19,908 bases of DNA. Origin: JADFRG01 sp036986135. GTDB lineage: Bacteria; Chloroflexota; Anaerolineae; Anaerolineales; E44-bin32. Location of the stretch: assembly GCA_036986135.1 (NCBI GenBank), contig BTQZ01000047.1, positions 1 through 19,908 on the forward strand, written 5' to 3'. Numbering within the stretch: the stretch's first letter is position 1; every line of letters begins with the position of its first letter. The position numbers were made by a program, and so were the translations under genes. Shown one piece after another: positions 19,443 through 19,908 of the stretch. Below the pieces are notes generated by a model, which saw only the letters and a list, made by a program, of their open reading frames with translations, was not told where the DNA came from and did no database searches.

Positions 19443-19908
19443 ATGGGAGGCAAGGGCAATAAGGATGAGCGGGAAGAAGTGCTGTTGGTTGCGCTGGGGG
19501 ATATTGTCAAGCGCTTCGGCGAAGGGGCAGTGATGCGGCTGGGTGAGGCCACTCATCTTGAGGTGGAATCCATCCCGACTGGATCTCTGCCATTGGACCT
19601 GGCGCTCGGAATTGGCGGCATCCCTCGCGGCCGGGTGACCGAGATCTTCGGTCCGGAAGCCTCCGGCAAGACCACCGTCTGCCAGCACATCGTGGCTGAA
19701 GCGCAGAAGCTGGGAGGCGTCACAGCCTTCATCGACATGGAGCATGCCCTTGACCCGGCCTACGCCGCTCGCTGCGGGGTGGACATTGATAACCTTTACA
19801 TCTCCCAGCCCGACACGGGCGAACAGGCGCTTGAGATCACCGAGACCCTGGTACGCAGTGGAGCGATCGATGTGGTAGTGATTGATAGTGTAGCGGCGCT
19901 GGTGCCGC
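19443..19908 (+). CDS. recA: RecA recombinase (3'-truncated by window edge)
   Basis: Strand-exchange ATPase for homologous recombination and co-protease for LexA. The first 155 residues are present: an N-terminal helix (EEVLLVALGDIVKRFGEGAVMRLG), then IPTGSLPLDLALGIGGIPRGRVTEI, Walker A GPEASGKT (70-77; most bacteria have GPESSGKT), AFIDMEHALDPAYAA, and the Walker B strand VVVIDSVAALVP at the edge. The alanine in Walker A and methionine in IDMEHALD are variants I associate with Chloroflexota RecA. The ATG at 19443 has AAAGGGGAG at about six bases. It stands alone behind a strong promoter with an SOS box, so it should be DNA-damage inducible. Confidence 0.97.
   Translation, partial: MGGKGNKDEREEVLLVALGDIVKRFGEGAVMRLGEATHLEVESIPTGSLPLDLALGIGGIPRGRVTEIFGPEASGKTTVCQHIVAEAQKLGGVTAFIDMEHALDPAYAARCGVDIDNLYISQPDTGEQALEITETLVRSGAIDVVVIDSVAALVP

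Noticed and set aside
1..19908. CRISPR array or complete prophage
   Set aside because: No regularly spaced direct repeats were seen, and the tail-appendage-like pieces come without capsid, terminase or integrase genes.

Overview
The window is a GC-rich (roughly 60% by eye), densely packed bacterial segment that I read as coming from a Chloroflexota-like (Anaerolineae-type) genome. The pointers are a RecA with a GPEASGKT Walker A and an IDMEHALD segment, the ghost of a transaldolase/phosphoglucose-isomerase fusion, and a small secreted protein ending in LFLPLIQR. It also carries secreted proteins of the S74-chaperone type and two copies of a short palindromic repeat. The assignment rests on remembered family patterns, not on a search.

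Layout. Positions 1-2625 (minus) hold a two-gene lactate-utilisation operon: lutA, then a fused lutB-lutC that runs off the left edge. A tRNA-Pro(GGG) with its own promoter lies just upstream of it. An M20 metallopeptidase (2830-4197, minus) is divergent from a plus-strand operon of a KynB-like cyclase-family hydrolase, a membrane-anchored unknown protein and a HOGA1-like 4-hydroxy-2-oxoglutarate aldolase (4415-6354). A convergent minus-strand operon (6384-9483) encodes a PTR1/FolM-like pteridine reductase, FolB, FolK and a DAO-type flavoenzyme. folE follows divergently (9618-10280), so four pterin/folate functions sit together; folP and folA are not in the window. Next come an unrecognised helical protein, a repeat element, an alpha/beta esterase, transketolase and transaldolase (10364-14813).

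Directly after transaldolase the sequence is scarred. The C-terminal half of a phosphoglucose isomerase domain abuts the transaldolase end out of frame and lacks its sugar-phosphate loop. It stops near one arm of a 39-bp inverted repeat whose other arm lies inside a PD-(D/E)XK-like nuclease gene (15680-16459). Positions 16497-19264 hold a minus-strand run of exported or adhesin-like genes, some intact (an S74-chaperone protein and a short secreted protein) and some fragmentary. The window ends in recA, which has a strong extended -10 promoter and a GAAC-N4-GTTC SOS box and is cut by the right edge.

Functionally the left two thirds combine oxidation of small acids and amines (lactate, hydroxyproline-type products, DAO substrates), pterin/folate synthesis and the non-oxidative pentose phosphate pathway. 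I found no CRISPR array, transposase or complete mobile element.
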